From assembly GCF_036924525.1 (NCBI RefSeq), contig NZ_JAZHRU010000001.1, positions 4,617,001 to 4,681,000 of the forward strand: 64,000 nucleotides of DNA, given 5' to 3'. The number at the start of each line of letters is the position of its first letter. Position 1 is the first letter of the stretch. The notes below the pieces were generated by a model. The model saw nothing but the letters and a program-made list of their open reading frames with translations. It did not search any database and had not been told where the DNA came from. Position numbers and translations under genes: made by a program. Shown in pieces: positions 9,288-18,403 of this stretch. Source of the DNA: Bradyrhizobium sp. AZCC 1719 (GTDB taxonomy: Bacteria > Pseudomonadota > Alphaproteobacteria > Rhizobiales > Xanthobacteraceae).

Positions 9288-9527
9288 ATGCGGAAAGCTG
9301 CCAAGCCCACCGAACAAGAGATCATCGAGGGGCCGCAAGCGGTGTCATTTCAGATCGCGAACGGAATAGCGCGGCAGCGCTGCGTTCTGCAAACCGAGCT
9401 GCCGACCAAGGCTCTGGCGCAAAAATTTCTTCTCGCAAATTGGCCTGTTATCGAAAAGATGGCGCGCGACGCGCTCGAGGCCGGAAAGCTTGAAGACGGC
9501 CAGATCAAACTCGTCATGGCGGCCTGA
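9288..9527 (+). CDS. Conserved hypothetical protein, 79 aa
   Basis: The start at 9288 is preceded by AAAAAAGGAATAGCGG, a good ribosome site. The product is soluble and mixed alpha/beta by composition (VSFQIANGIARQRCVLQTEL ... EKMARDALEAGKLEDG). It resembles small Nitrobacteraceae proteins without assigned function. The next gene follows after 43 bases and may share the transcript. Confidence 0.6.
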   Translation: MRKAAKPTEQEIIEGPQAVSFQIANGIARQRCVLQTELPTKALAQKFLLANWPVIEKMARDALEAGKLEDGQIKLVMAA

Positions 9528-9570
9528 GCAGTTCATTATCAACACCAATTTTGGATTTACAGGACAAGTC

Positions 9571-9750
9571 ATGCTGAAAGATCGCGAGAATATTCTGAAT
9601 GCGCTCCGCGAAAAGCCGCTCAAGGCCTACCAAATCATGCGACGTGCCAATCTCCCCAATGAGGAAGCCTGCCAATCCCTGCTTCTGAAGATGCGCGACG
9701 AAGGCCTCGTGAAGTTCGATATCCATAAGGGTCATTGGCTCATCGGGTAG
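9571..9750 (+). CDS. Small winged-helix-like protein, 59 aa
   Basis: The start at ATG 9571 has AGGAC eight bases upstream. The whole peptide reads like one winged-helix domain: helix (ENILNALREK), turn helix (LKAYQIMRRANLPNEEACQS), then a wing (GLVKFDIHKGHWLIG). It could be a DNA-binding regulator or a stand-alone accessory subunit. An upstream in-frame start at 9490 overlaps the previous gene and is less likely. Confidence 0.6.
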   Translation: MLKDRENILNALREKPLKAYQIMRRANLPNEEACQSLLLKMRDEGLVKFDIHKGHWLIG

Positions 9751-9760
9751 CCAGATACAT

Positions 9761-9784
9761 GCGGCGGGGTTATTTCCCCGTCGC
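9761..9784 (+). terminator. GC-rich hairpin after the winged-helix gene
   Basis: GCGGCGGGG pairs with CCCCGTCGC (8 of 9 pairs) around a 6-base loop, 10 bases after the stop. A proper T-run is lacking, so it is a weak intrinsic terminator or an mRNA 3'-end stabiliser. Confidence 0.5.
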
Positions 9785-9937
9785 CTCCCGGTTAGTTTTG
9801 CTCTGCGACAGGATTGTTACATTTGTGCGGAACCGGCCTCCGAGTCGCGGAGCATTGGCCGGGGCCGGCAAATCCTGTTTGGAAACACATGGAAACATTG
9901 GAGCCTGACGTCGTTCTTCGATGGAAGGAGGCCCGCC

Positions 9938-10216
9938 ATGAGCAAGTTTCATGAGAAGGTCGAGGCTCAGACCAAGCAGATCATCGGGCAGATGATCGGC
10001 GACGACCTGCTGGTCCGGGAAGGCAGGGAGCAACATCGGCAAGCGACGGAGCCCGAACCGACTGATCCCGTATCGTCCGATGGCAGCGATGATCAGGGCA
10101 TCGTCCGTGATCAGCGGGGACAGGAGCAACCCAAGGACAAGGAGCGTGCCCAGCGCGTGAGCCGGGTCGACCGCGGCGGCGATCCGCCTGGAAAGAAGCC
10201 TTCAGGCAACCGCTAA
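9938..10216 (+). CDS. Hydrophilic stress-type small protein, 92 aa (weak CsbD resemblance)
   Basis: GGAAGGAGGCCCGCC before the ATG is a near-perfect ribosome site. The first ~35 residues (KVEAQTKQIIGQMIGDDLLV) recall the CsbD-type pattern KVKEAxGKxxGDxxLxxEG. The rest is very rich in Asp, Glu, Gln, Arg and Gly and is probably disordered. It is likely an abundant stress protein; that role is inferred from composition only. Confidence 0.55.
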   Translation: MSKFHEKVEAQTKQIIGQMIGDDLLVREGREQHRQATEPEPTDPVSSDGSDDQGIVRDQRGQEQPKDKERAQRVSRVDRGGDPPGKKPSGNR

Positions 10217-10239
10217 ATAAAGCAATCGCTAAACAAGAA

Positions 10240-10270
10240 GAGAAGAGGCGGTGTTGGACCGACTCTTCTC
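10240..10270. terminator. Bidirectional hairpin between convergent genes
   Basis: GAGAAGAG-G-CGGT pairs with ACCG-A-CTCTTCTC around a 5-base loop, with one mismatch. It sits between the stop of the 92-residue gene and the stop of the opposite-strand secreted protein, so it can end both transcripts. Confidence 0.6.
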
Positions 10271-10286
10271 CAATGCCCGTTGTTAG

Positions 10287-10613
10287 CTACTGACAGATAT
10301 GGCGCCGGCCGTCTCCACCGATGAATGTCGTTCCAGGTTGACAGACGAAGCCGCTATTGTAGTAGCGCGGCCCGTAGCCATAATTGTAGGCGTAGACGTC
10401 GTTTCGGAACGGCGCTGTCGCAATCGCGCCGGCCGTGCCAATCGCGCCTCCAACTATTTCACCCGGCCAGAATCCGCTGTGGCGGTGATAAACCCGGTCC
10501 TGGGTTTGCGGCTTACGGATGGCATCTGACCGTCCGTGAGCATCCTGCGCCAGTGCCGGCGCCGCGACCGCAGTCGAAAGAACCGCAGCTGCAGCTAGGA
10601 GCTTCAAGTTCAT
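10287..10613 (-). CDS. Small secreted protein, 108 aa
   Basis: The start at 10613 is chosen because GGAG lies 8 bases upstream and it opens directly onto a signal peptide (MNLKLLAAAAVLSTAVAAPA, cleavage near LAQ-DA). The mature part has a Gly/Ala hydrophobic segment (GEIVGGAIGTAGAIATAP) and a Tyr/Asn-rich region (YAYNYGYGPRYYN). It ends with two cysteines (FVCQPGTTF ... RRHICQ) that could form a disulfide. Such periplasmic proteins are common in Bradyrhizobium, with unknown roles. Confidence 0.7.
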   Translation of the reverse strand: MNLKLLAAAAVLSTAVAAPALAQDAHGRSDAIRKPQTQDRVYHRHSGFWPGEIVGGAIGTAGAIATAPFRNDVYAYNYGYGPRYYNSGFVCQPGTTFIGGDGRRHICQ

Positions 10614-11221
10614 GAGTTGTCTCCGTTGCACTTATAGGGGCCAACCGGAGGCGCCTGCGACCGTTCCGATATCGTGATCGGTTCGCTTCAAACGGATGTG
10701 AGGTTTCAGTTCCAGTTTTGCCAAGGCGCTCAATCAGCAAAGGCACCATGGTTTCGCAGCCGGGCAGTCGGGCATTTTTCGCGCACTGAAATCCATCGAT
10801 GCTCGCGGTCGTGAGCTGGGGCGATCCCGGCTCTTCGGGAACGATGCCCGAAGCGCCAGCAGCGCTTCGACGCAAGAAGAGGCCCGACCTCGGCATCGCC
10901 CTGATCGATCTTGCGGCCGGGAGCGGGTAACGCCTCCGACGAACGCCTTTAGGAACCAATTCATTCGGTCCCATGTTGTCAGCCCATGCTCTTCGGCGCC
11001 CAGGCAGCACCTTGGCAATCTGTTTCGACTTCCGGCGCAGAGTCTCATAGCTCCCGCTGGAGTTCGAGACCGTAGGGAAGCACGGCAGCAAAACGATCGC
11101 CGAGGTAGTAGTTTCGCGGGTCGAACAAATTATTTGCGCGCCGGGCGCCAGCGTAAGCAAACGTTTAGCCGCTGCCCGTAAAATGCCGGCATCAACTTCT
11201 GCATTTAACCTCTGGTTAGTC
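10614..11221. other. Intergenic region of about 600 bases, no supported gene
   Basis: A long minus-strand open frame covers this stretch, but it has an Arg/Pro-rich, low-quality translation. It overlaps the secreted protein gene and the start of the next gene, so I do not accept it. The region must hold divergent promoters for the two flanking genes. Confidence 0.5.
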
Positions 11222-11749
11222 ATGCGCCTTCTGCCGATGAAAGAGCCGGATAGGTCCTGGCGGTCGATCAAGGGCCAGTGGAAGAAGGACGCCGAAAGCG
11301 TCGGCGAGGACTTTTCGACCTTTTCGACGGGAAGCTATGCGGCCTATGACGGGTTGACCAAGGAAGGCGATCACCCGAGCCTGTACTGCCTGTCAGACGG
11401 CGAGCGCATCCATGCGGCCTGCCAGGTCAGCCGCCTGATGATGAGCAAATTTCCGGATCCCATCCTCCGCGCGCGCTTTATCGTGGTGTCGCCGGTTTAC
11501 GAACTCGGCATCGCCGATGCCGGTCAGTACGCCCAGACGATGGTTGCGCTGTTCTCGGGCATCGTATGGCTGTCGAGGGATACGATGTCGGCGAGCCACA
11601 TCCGGTTTTTCCTGCGCAGTCCCGGAGACTCGCAGTTCCTTGCGGCGCTGCAGGCGTCGACGCCGGGCTCGCTGTTTTCGAAGTTCACGATCGACGGGGC
11701 GCTGATCGAGTGCAGTCTCAAGGAAGACGAGATGGCGGAATCCGCCTGA
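11222..11749 (+). CDS. Conserved hypothetical protein, 175 aa
   Basis: The ATG at 11222 (MRLLPMKEPDRSWRSIKG) is preferred to the ATG at 11183, which adds 13 non-typical residues. The protein is a mixed alpha/beta globular sequence with no membrane segment (HAACQVSRLMMSKFPDP, SHIRFFLRSPGDSQFL). I recognise no family. It ends 94 bases before the GGDEF-EAL gene on the same strand and may be cotranscribed with it. Confidence 0.6.
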   Translation: MRLLPMKEPDRSWRSIKGQWKKDAESVGEDFSTFSTGSYAAYDGLTKEGDHPSLYCLSDGERIHAACQVSRLMMSKFPDPILRARFIVVSPVYELGIADAGQYAQTMVALFSGIVWLSRDTMSASHIRFFLRSPGDSQFLAALQASTPGSLFSKFTIDGALIECSLKEDEMAESA

Positions 11750-11843
11750 TTCCGCGGCCGCTTTAACCTCCCGATAACTCATTTTGCTAACGCCGCCTTG
11801 GCTTGTGGTCCCTACAACACGCGCCTGTTGAGGGGCAGCGAAA

Positions 11844-14564
11844 ATGCTGAATATTCCGTCGGACGACGTTATCGCGGAGAGCCAGCCGCTGTTTGGTCGC
11901 GGCATGCCGTGGCGGATCAGGCTGAGCGCGATCCAGTGGCTGATCCTGAGTGCCGCAGGGCTCGTGGTCGCGATCATGCTCGGCACCGGCTATTTCGCCA
12001 TGCAATACCGCGAGCGGGCGCTGGAAGTCGCCGAGCGCGAACTCAACAACAGCGCGCTCTTGCTGTCACGGCATTTCGACCAGCAATTGAACGATCTCCA
12101 GCATGTGCATGAGGACGTCGTATCCGGCATGCGGGCCGACGGGGTCGATACGCCGGAAGAATTCGAACAGAGAATGTCGACCTTAAGCGCGCACGAGATG
12201 CTGCGCAGCAAGCTTTCGGCGCTACCCCATGTCGGCGCGCTGAACCTGTGGGACGTCAAGGGATGGCTGATCAATTCCTCCGAGATGTGGCCGGTCCCCG
12301 ATCTCAGCATCGCGGACCGTCAGTACTTCAAGGAGTTCACGTCGGGAAAGCCGACCACCGATGTGATCGTCGAGCCGGTCGTCAGCAAGGTGACGAGGAA
12401 CTGGACTACGTTATTTGCGCGCAAGATCGTCGGCCGCAATGGCGAGATCATCGGATTTGCCAGCCGCGGCGTCGAACCGTCGCATTTCGAGGCCTTTGTC
12501 GGATCGCTGGAGCTCAACAGCGATACCGCGATCTCGATGATTCACCGCAACGGCACCATCATTGCGCGTTATCCGAAGGACGACAGGCTGATCGGCTTCA
12601 ATGTCGCCGGAAGCGAAGCCTTTCAACGCGCGCTGGCCGTGGATGGCAATATATCCGGGCGCTTCACCAGCGCGAGGCTGGCGGAAGACAAGGTCGGCGC
12701 GGTCAAGTCGCTCATGCACTTCCCGATCCTGATCGTGGCGACCACCCGAACGGAGGCTGCGTTGGCCGACTGGCGGGCGCAGACCAGACTGCAATTCTTC
12801 GCGGCCGCGCTGGCGATCATCGTCGTGATCGGCATGGTCTTCCTGATCGTGCGCCAGCTCCGCCGCCAGCATGCCGCCGCGCAGCGCAAGCTTTCGGAGA
12901 AGAGCCAGCATCTCGACACCGCCATCAACAACATGACGCAGGGCCTGCTGCTGTTCGATTCCTCGGGCCGTCTCGTGATCTGCAACCGGCGCTATATCGA
13001 TATGTTCGGGCTCTCGCCGGAAGTCGTCAAACCCGGCTGTCATCTGCGCGACCTGATCCGGCACCGTCAGGAACGCGGCTCCTTTCTCGGCGACGTCGAC
13101 GCCTATTGCGAACGCTTCCTCGATCCCAACGGCAGTCTCGTTCAGGACACCGTGACCTCGACGCCGGATGGACGCACGATCCGGCTGATCTTCAAGCGGT
13201 CGGCGGACGGCGGCTGGGCCGCGACGCTGGAAGACGTTACCGAAGGCCGACGCGACCAGGCCAGGATCGAACATCTCGCCCATTACGACGCGCTGACCAA
13301 TCTGCCGAACCGGACCCTGTTCCAGCGCCATGCGGAGGGGCTGCTGCTGGAAACGGAGGGCCACGAGTTCGCGATTCTCTATATCGACATCGACGAGTTC
13401 AAACGCATCAATGACACGCTGGGACATCTGATCGGCGACGAGTTCCTGAAGGGCGTGGCGGAGCGGTTGCGCCAGTCGGTCGGCGCTGAGGATTTCATCG
13501 CCCGCCTCGGCGGGGACGAATTCGCTATCCTTCAGCACGGCATCGAGAGCGCCGAGGACGTTCGCGCGCTGGTCGCGCGGATCTATCAGGCGCTGCGTAC
13601 CCCGTTCGACTGCCATGGCCATCAGCTTTCCAGCGATGCCAGCATCGGCATCGCGATTGCCCCGCGCGACGGCTCGGACCTTTTCGATCTCCTGAAGAAC
13701 GCCGATCTCGCAATGTATGCGGCGAAGGCCGCCGGCCGCAGGACCTATCGCTTCTTCGATCCGGAGATGGAGCAGCAGGCCAATCATCGACGCGAGCTGG
13801 AGGCAGACTTGCGCGAGGCGCTGGTGCAGGGCGGGTTTGAACTGCACTATCAGCCGCAGGTCGATCTGAGCGGCGACGGCGTCACTGGCTGTGAGGCGCT
13901 ATTGCGCTGGCGGCATCCGGTGCGCGGCATGATCTCGCCTGCCGACTTCGTGCCGGTCGCCGAGGAGACCGGCCTGATCGAGGAGATCGGGCAATGGGTG
14001 TTGCGCACCGCCTGTGCCGAAGCCGCAGTCTGGCCGGCTCATGTCCGAATCGCCGTCAACGTCTCGCCGATCCAGTTCCGGTCGGAAACGCTGTCGATGA
14101 AAGTCGCCGCTGCCCTTGCCGAGACGGGACTTGACCCGCGCCGGCTGGAGCTGGAGATCACGGAAGCCGTCCTGATCGCGGACGACGACGCGGCGCTGGC
14201 GACGCTGAACCAGCTCCGCGCGCTCGGCATTCATATCGCGCTCGACGATTTCGGCACCGGCTATTCCTCGCTGCAATATCTGCAGCGCTTCCCGTTCGAC
14301 AAGATCAAGATCGACCGCTCCTTCGTCAAGGAAGTGACGCGCAATTCCTCGTCGGCCTCGATCATCCGCGCGGTGGTCAGCATCGCCGCCGACCGCAACA
14401 TGATCACCACGGCCGAAGGCGTCGAGACGTTGCAGCAGCGCGAGACCGTGCAGCGTCTCGGATGCACGCAGATGCAGGGTTATCTGTTCAGCGCCGCGCG
14501 CCCTGCGCAGGAAATCCGCGCGCTCTTGGCATCGGGGGAGGCCGGCGTCGAAGCCGCGGCGTGA
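11844..14564 (+). CDS. Membrane GGDEF-EAL protein (cyclic di-GMP turnover) with Cache and PAS
   Basis: These 906 residues hold, in order: a membrane helix (~35-55), a periplasmic Cache-type sensor (~60-300), a second helix (~310-335), a PAS domain (~355-460), a GGDEF domain (~470-640) and an EAL domain (~650-900). The GGDEF domain has the intact signature ARLGGDEFAI. The EAL domain has CEALLRWRHP, and the later DDFGTGYSSL and KIDRSFV metal and catalytic motifs are present. Both cyclase and phosphodiesterase sites look intact, so the net activity cannot be told from sequence. It probably links an extracellular signal to motility or biofilm. Confidence 0.93.
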   Translation: MLNIPSDDVIAESQPLFGRGMPWRIRLSAIQWLILSAAGLVVAIMLGTGYFAMQYRERALEVAERELNNSALLLSRHFDQQLNDLQHVHEDVVSGMRADGVDTPEEFEQRMSTLSAHEMLRSKLSALPHVGALNLWDVKGWLINSSEMWPVPDLSIADRQYFKEFTSGKPTTDVIVEPVVSKVTRNWTTLFARKIVGRNGEIIGFASRGVEPSHFEAFVGSLELNSDTAISMIHRNGTIIARYPKDDRLIGFNVAGSEAFQRALAVDGNISGRFTSARLAEDKVGAVKSLMHFPILIVATTRTEAALADWRAQTRLQFFAAALAIIVVIGMVFLIVRQLRRQHAAAQRKLSEKSQHLDTAINNMTQGLLLFDSSGRLVICNRRYIDMFGLSPEVVKPGCHLRDLIRHRQERGSFLGDVDAYCERFLDPNGSLVQDTVTSTPDGRTIRLIFKRSADGGWAATLEDVTEGRRDQARIEHLAHYDALTNLPNRTLFQRHAEGLLLETEGHEFAILYIDIDEFKRINDTLGHLIGDEFLKGVAERLRQSVGAEDFIARLGGDEFAILQHGIESAEDVRALVARIYQALRTPFDCHGHQLSSDASIGIAIAPRDGSDLFDLLKNADLAMYAAKAAGRRTYRFFDPEMEQQANHRRELEADLREALVQGGFELHYQPQVDLSGDGVTGCEALLRWRHPVRGMISPADFVPVAEETGLIEEIGQWVLRTACAEAAVWPAHVRIAVNVSPIQFRSETLSMKVAAALAETGLDPRRLELEITEAVLIADDDAALATLNQLRALGIHIALDDFGTGYSSLQYLQRFPFDKIKIDRSFVKEVTRNSSSASIIRAVVSIAADRNMITTAEGVETLQQRETVQRLGCTQMQGYLFSAARPAQEIRALLASGEAGVEAAA

Positions 14565-14576
14565 GGCGTATATGTC

Positions 14577-17030
14577 CTAACGGCGCGCCTCGGAAATCGC
14601 CTTCCTGAGAATTCGCGACAGCAGTTCCACCGAATAGGGTTTCTGGATCAGCTCGAAGCCGCGATGGGCGCTCTCCGCCAGCACGTTGCTGTAGCCGCTA
14701 GTCAGGACCACGGGCAGGCCGGGATAGCGTTCGCGCACGATGCCGGCGAGCTCGACGCCGTTCATCCCGGGCATGATGACGTCGGAAAACACCAGGTCGG
14801 CGGAAAACTCGTCCTCGGCCAGGATTGCGAGCGCGGCGTCCGCGCTGGCGACACGGCGCACGGTGTAGCCGAGATCTTCCAACAGCTCGGTGGAGAACTG
14901 GCCGACGTCGTCATTGTCCTCAACGACCAGGACGCGGTAGCCGCGGCCGCGGGCCGCGGGCTCGCTGGCGGTCGCGGCGGCTTCGCTCGTATCGGCCGGC
15001 ACCGCGGCCTGCGGCAGGTAGATCGTAAACGTCGCGCCCCGGCCGGGCTCACTTGCAACTGCGATATCGCCGTCGGATTGCTTGGCAAAACCGAACGCCT
15101 GGCTCAGCCCGAGGCCGGTGCCCTTGCCGACTTCCTTGGTGGTGAAGAACGGCTCGAAGATCGTCTCGAGCAGGGCAGGGGCAATGCCGCAGCCGGTGTC
15201 GGTCACGGTGATGGCGACGAAGTCACCGCTGCGGGCGGGCTGGGCACGCAGCGGCGGAATCGCATCCACCTTGCGGACCTGAATGGTCAGCCGGCCCTCG
15301 CTGTCCATGGCATCGCGGCTGTTGACGGCGAGATTCATCAGCGCGGTTTCGAATTGCGCGACGTCGGCGATTGCGAAGCAATTGAGATCGGCGATTTCGA
15401 CGTCGATCCTGATCCGGGCACCGACGAGGGGGCGGATCAATTGTGCGACGGACTCGACCTGGGTGCCGACGTTGAACACCTGCGGCTTGAGCGGCTGCCT
15501 GCGGGCGAACGCCAGCAATTGTCCGGTCAGCTTGGAGGCGCGCTCCACCGTCTCGGCGATCGCGTCGATATAGCGCCGTCGACGCTCTTCCGGCAACTCG
15601 CGGCGGCGCAGGAAATCGGTCGCGGAGCGGATGATGGTCAACAGGTTGTTGAAATCGTGCGCCACGCCGCCGGTCAACTGTCCGACCGCTTCCATCTTCT
15701 GCGACTGGCGCAGCGCTTCCTCGCCCTGGCGGCGCTCGGTGACGTCGATGGCCTCCGGCACTGCCCCGATGACGGCGCCGTGCCGGTCGTGCAGCGGGCG
15801 CATCGCGAAATCGAAATAGCGGTCGCCGATCGGCAGGTGCAGCAGCATTTCGATCCTGGCCTCTTCGCCCTGCATGACCGTGATGAAGGCGTCGCGGACG
15901 GCGTCGCGCATGCCGGAGGTCGCGGCAAACCATGGCGTTTCCCAGAATGGCTGGCCGACCACCGCGCCGGCGTCGGCGCGGATGCCGTCCAACGCCGTCC
16001 TGTTGGCATAGAGCACCTCGCCGTGCTGGTTGAGCAACGCCTGATATTGATGGCTGGTCTCGAAGATCGCCCGCATCTGGGCTTCGCTGGATTCGAGCTG
16101 CGCCGTCCGCTCGGTGATCCGCAGTTCGAGAATTTCGTTCAGCCGGCGCAGATCGTGCTCGGCCTGCTTGGCCGAGGTGACGTCGTGGGCAACGCCGATG
16201 AAGCCGATGTGCTTGCCGGTCGGATCCCAGCGCGGTTGGGATTCCGAGCGTAGCCACCGCCATTCGCCGTCGGCGCGCTGATAACGGGCCTCCAGCACGA
16301 ACGGCTTGAGCGATGCTTCGCCTGCGACGGATTCCTGGACGACGCGCGCGACGTCGTCCGGATGCAGCCTTTTGCGCCAGTCGAACACAATGGCTTCCTC
16401 GAACGGCAGTCCAAGGAAATCGACATAGGCCTGGTTGGCGAAGGAACGCGTGCGGTCGAGCTTGGTGACCCAGATCGGCACCGGCGCGCTGTTGGCGATC
16501 AGGCGGAAGCGTTCCTCGCTTTCGCGCAAGGTTTCCTGCGCCAGCATCTGATCGGTGACGTCGCAATCGGCGCCGACGAGGCGCAGCGCGCGGCCGTCGG
16601 CCTCGCGCTCGATCTTGGCGACGACGCGGATCCAGCGGACCACGCCGTCGTTCGGCCGCACGATGCGGTATTCGGCCGAATAATCCTCGCTCTGGCTTTT
16701 CAATACGCCGAACAGATGCTGGACCGTTTGCTCGCGATCCTCGGGATGGATTCGACTGACCCATTCCTCGTAGGTCTCGTTGGCCGCCTCGGGTGGCAGC
16801 CCGTGAACGATAAGATATTCGGGGGAGCGGCGGTTCTTGACGCCGTCACGGAAATCGATTTCGAGGCCGCCGACGCCGGCAATGCGCTGGATCCGCGCCA
16901 GCTCCGCTTCGCGCTCCTGCAAAGCACGATGAGCACTGTCGCGCTCGCTTGCGATTTCCTGCAGATATTGCCGCAAGCGCTCGGCGGCGGCAGCTTCAGG
17001 CAGGAGGTTCGTCGTGTCGGAAGGTGTCAT
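14577..17030 (-). CDS. Hybrid sensor histidine kinase with several PAS domains
   Basis: I start at ATG 17030 (MTPSDTTNLL) rather than a TTG four codons upstream, giving 817 residues. A short coiled coil precedes three or four PAS/PAC domains (about 45-430), with no transmembrane helix. The kinase core has the H-box GGVAHDFNNLLTIIRS, N-box and G-boxes (GCGIAPALLETIFEPFF, GTGLGLS), and a C-terminal receiver domain with acceptor Asp in LVFSDVIMPG. This is a cytoplasmic kinase of the HWE-free, PAS-rich type common in Bradyrhizobium. A partner regulator is not nearby. It converges on the GGDEF-EAL gene with a 12-base gap. Confidence 0.92.
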   Translation of the reverse strand: MTPSDTTNLLPEAAAAERLRQYLQEIASERDSAHRALQEREAELARIQRIAGVGGLEIDFRDGVKNRRSPEYLIVHGLPPEAANETYEEWVSRIHPEDREQTVQHLFGVLKSQSEDYSAEYRIVRPNDGVVRWIRVVAKIEREADGRALRLVGADCDVTDQMLAQETLRESEERFRLIANSAPVPIWVTKLDRTRSFANQAYVDFLGLPFEEAIVFDWRKRLHPDDVARVVQESVAGEASLKPFVLEARYQRADGEWRWLRSESQPRWDPTGKHIGFIGVAHDVTSAKQAEHDLRRLNEILELRITERTAQLESSEAQMRAIFETSHQYQALLNQHGEVLYANRTALDGIRADAGAVVGQPFWETPWFAATSGMRDAVRDAFITVMQGEEARIEMLLHLPIGDRYFDFAMRPLHDRHGAVIGAVPEAIDVTERRQGEEALRQSQKMEAVGQLTGGVAHDFNNLLTIIRSATDFLRRRELPEERRRRYIDAIAETVERASKLTGQLLAFARRQPLKPQVFNVGTQVESVAQLIRPLVGARIRIDVEIADLNCFAIADVAQFETALMNLAVNSRDAMDSEGRLTIQVRKVDAIPPLRAQPARSGDFVAITVTDTGCGIAPALLETIFEPFFTTKEVGKGTGLGLSQAFGFAKQSDGDIAVASEPGRGATFTIYLPQAAVPADTSEAAATASEPAARGRGYRVLVVEDNDDVGQFSTELLEDLGYTVRRVASADAALAILAEDEFSADLVFSDVIMPGMNGVELAGIVRERYPGLPVVLTSGYSNVLAESAHRGFELIQKPYSVELLSRILRKAISEARR

Positions 17031-17086
17031 GCGTGCCGGCAACCTCTGCCGGCACTTTCACACAAGAGCCGGCGCGTTTGCCAGCC

Positions 17087-17860
17087 TCATTTGCTCTTGG
17101 TGGTTGACCGGCAGTTATAGGCCCGGCGGAACCCGGCGGCCTGCGCATCTTCCTCGGAACAGAACCAGCGATCGGGCTGGGTCAGTCCCGGATAGGAGCG
17201 GCATGCCTGCAGATGGTAGATGCCGAGGTTCCCGGTGACGCGCGCGCGTACCGCGTACTTGCCCTTGATGTTGCAACTCGCCGGCATCACGAGATCCTCG
17301 GGGAACAGCGCCTCACGGATTTCGCGATCGCGATCGGCGCGGCACGCGGCGCCGAGCAGGGGGCCATCTTTCTTCCCGGCGCGGAACTCGCGCGGCGCGA
17401 CGAAGCAGCCTTTCCAGAGTCCCTGGCGGTCATCCTTGGCGCGCGCCTCGTCCACCGTGAAGCGCCCGCTGGCGGAGGCCTCGACATTCAGGGCAAATCC
17501 CTTGCGGACCAGCAACTGGCTGAGACTTGTGGTGTCTCCCTCGATCTTGCACACGCCGATGCGCCGTTTCTTGAAGGTGGGGTCGGGACCCAGATCGTCG
17601 CAGCGGACCTGTTTGCCGCCGATCAACTTGGTCAGTTGATCGCGCGCCTCGATCCCGCAGGTCCAGCTATCGGCGTGTTCGTCGATGCAGAGCTGATCGG
17701 CGGCCGGGACATCGATGCCGTCGAGGCGGTAGGTGACATTGCTGAGCTGAAGTGTGCTGCCATCCCGCACGATGGCAGTGGCAGCCAAACTCTGGCTGGC
17801 TGGAAGGACAATCGACAGCAACGCCGCAACCAGAATAATTCGTGACCGCATCTGATTCAT
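17087..17860 (-). CDS. Secreted thermonuclease-family (SNase-like) protein
   Basis: A signal peptide (ILVAALLSIVLPASQSLA) leads into an SNase-like beta barrel: AIVRDGSTLQLSNVTYRLDG, then IDVPAADQLC. In staphylococcal nuclease the loop after this strand reads D-T-P-E with a catalytic Glu. Here the matching position is VPA, so the general base seems lost, while an Arg pair (KKRRIGVCKI) survives. The second half (~150-257) is Cys-rich and specific to a rhizobial family. It is exported and may bind rather than cut nucleic acid. Confidence 0.75.
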   Translation of the reverse strand: MNQMRSRIILVAALLSIVLPASQSLAATAIVRDGSTLQLSNVTYRLDGIDVPAADQLCIDEHADSWTCGIEARDQLTKLIGGKQVRCDDLGPDPTFKKRRIGVCKIEGDTTSLSQLLVRKGFALNVEASASGRFTVDEARAKDDRQGLWKGCFVAPREFRAGKKDGPLLGAACRADRDREIREALFPEDLVMPASCNIKGKYAVRARVTGNLGIYHLQACRSYPGLTQPDRWFCSEEDAQAAGFRRAYNCRSTTKSK

Positions 17861-18009
17861 TTCAAATCAATTCCACACCCGCCGCAGCCTTCTAGCATAA
17901 GCTGATGTGATTGAACCAAGATGCCGGCGCTAATGGCGCAAGCGAAGCAGGTTGGGGAAAGTCGCGAGCGCAGTTGCGACCAGACGACAACGGCCCATTG
18001 ACTTCATAG

Positions 18010-18024
18010 GAACAAAATAAGAAC
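18010..18024 (+). promoter_or_regulatory. LexA (SOS) box GAAC-N7-GAAC
   Basis: GAAC at 18010-18013 and GAAC at 18021-18024 are separated by exactly seven bases (AAAATAA). This is the direct-repeat operator bound by alphaproteobacterial LexA. It lies 31 bases before the ATG of the 69-residue gene, a normal place for SOS repression. Confidence 0.65.
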
Positions 18025-18055
18025 ATGGGCCACTCGCTCAACACGGATTATTGCC

Positions 18056-18265
18056 ATGTCGTCCTCTTCACAGCCGAAGTCCGAAGAGAGCGATGAGCTG
18101 GAAGCCGCTGTAGATCAGGCGATTTCTGCCTGTGGTGGGGATATGAGGGCGACGATCCGCGCGTTGATCGTGGCCAACGAATATCTGGAATCCGAGGTCG
18201 GCGAGCTGATGAAGGCGGTATCCCATGCCTATGCGCGGGGCCGCTTCAACTCCTATTCCGGCTGA
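18056..18265 (+). CDS. Small SOS-box-associated protein, 69 aa
   Basis: The ATG at 18056 opens MSSSSQPKSEESDELEAAVD, an acidic, Ser-rich start followed by predicted helices (IRALIVANEYLESEVGELMK). The tail is short and basic (HAYARGRFNSYSG). I recognise no characterised family. The LexA box just upstream suggests induction by DNA damage. Its small size would fit a checkpoint or regulatory peptide, which is inference only. Confidence 0.6.
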   Translation: MSSSSQPKSEESDELEAAVDQAISACGGDMRATIRALIVANEYLESEVGELMKAVSHAYARGRFNSYSG

Positions 18266-18403
18266 ATTACCGCCAGGCGGCACCGCGAAGCCGGTACGAG
18301 ACCGTTGCCTCCATCGATTTTTGCTGTACGACGGGTGTGTTACCCGCGTCCCGCATGTCTCATTGCGGGGGAGGATCCCGCCCAAAGCTCAAGCAAGAAG
18401 AAC

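Noticed and set aside
10513..11271. Long minus-strand open frame, 252 codons
   Set aside because: It overlaps the start of a well-supported secreted protein gene and the start of the next gene. Its translation is Arg/Pro-rich without domain signals.
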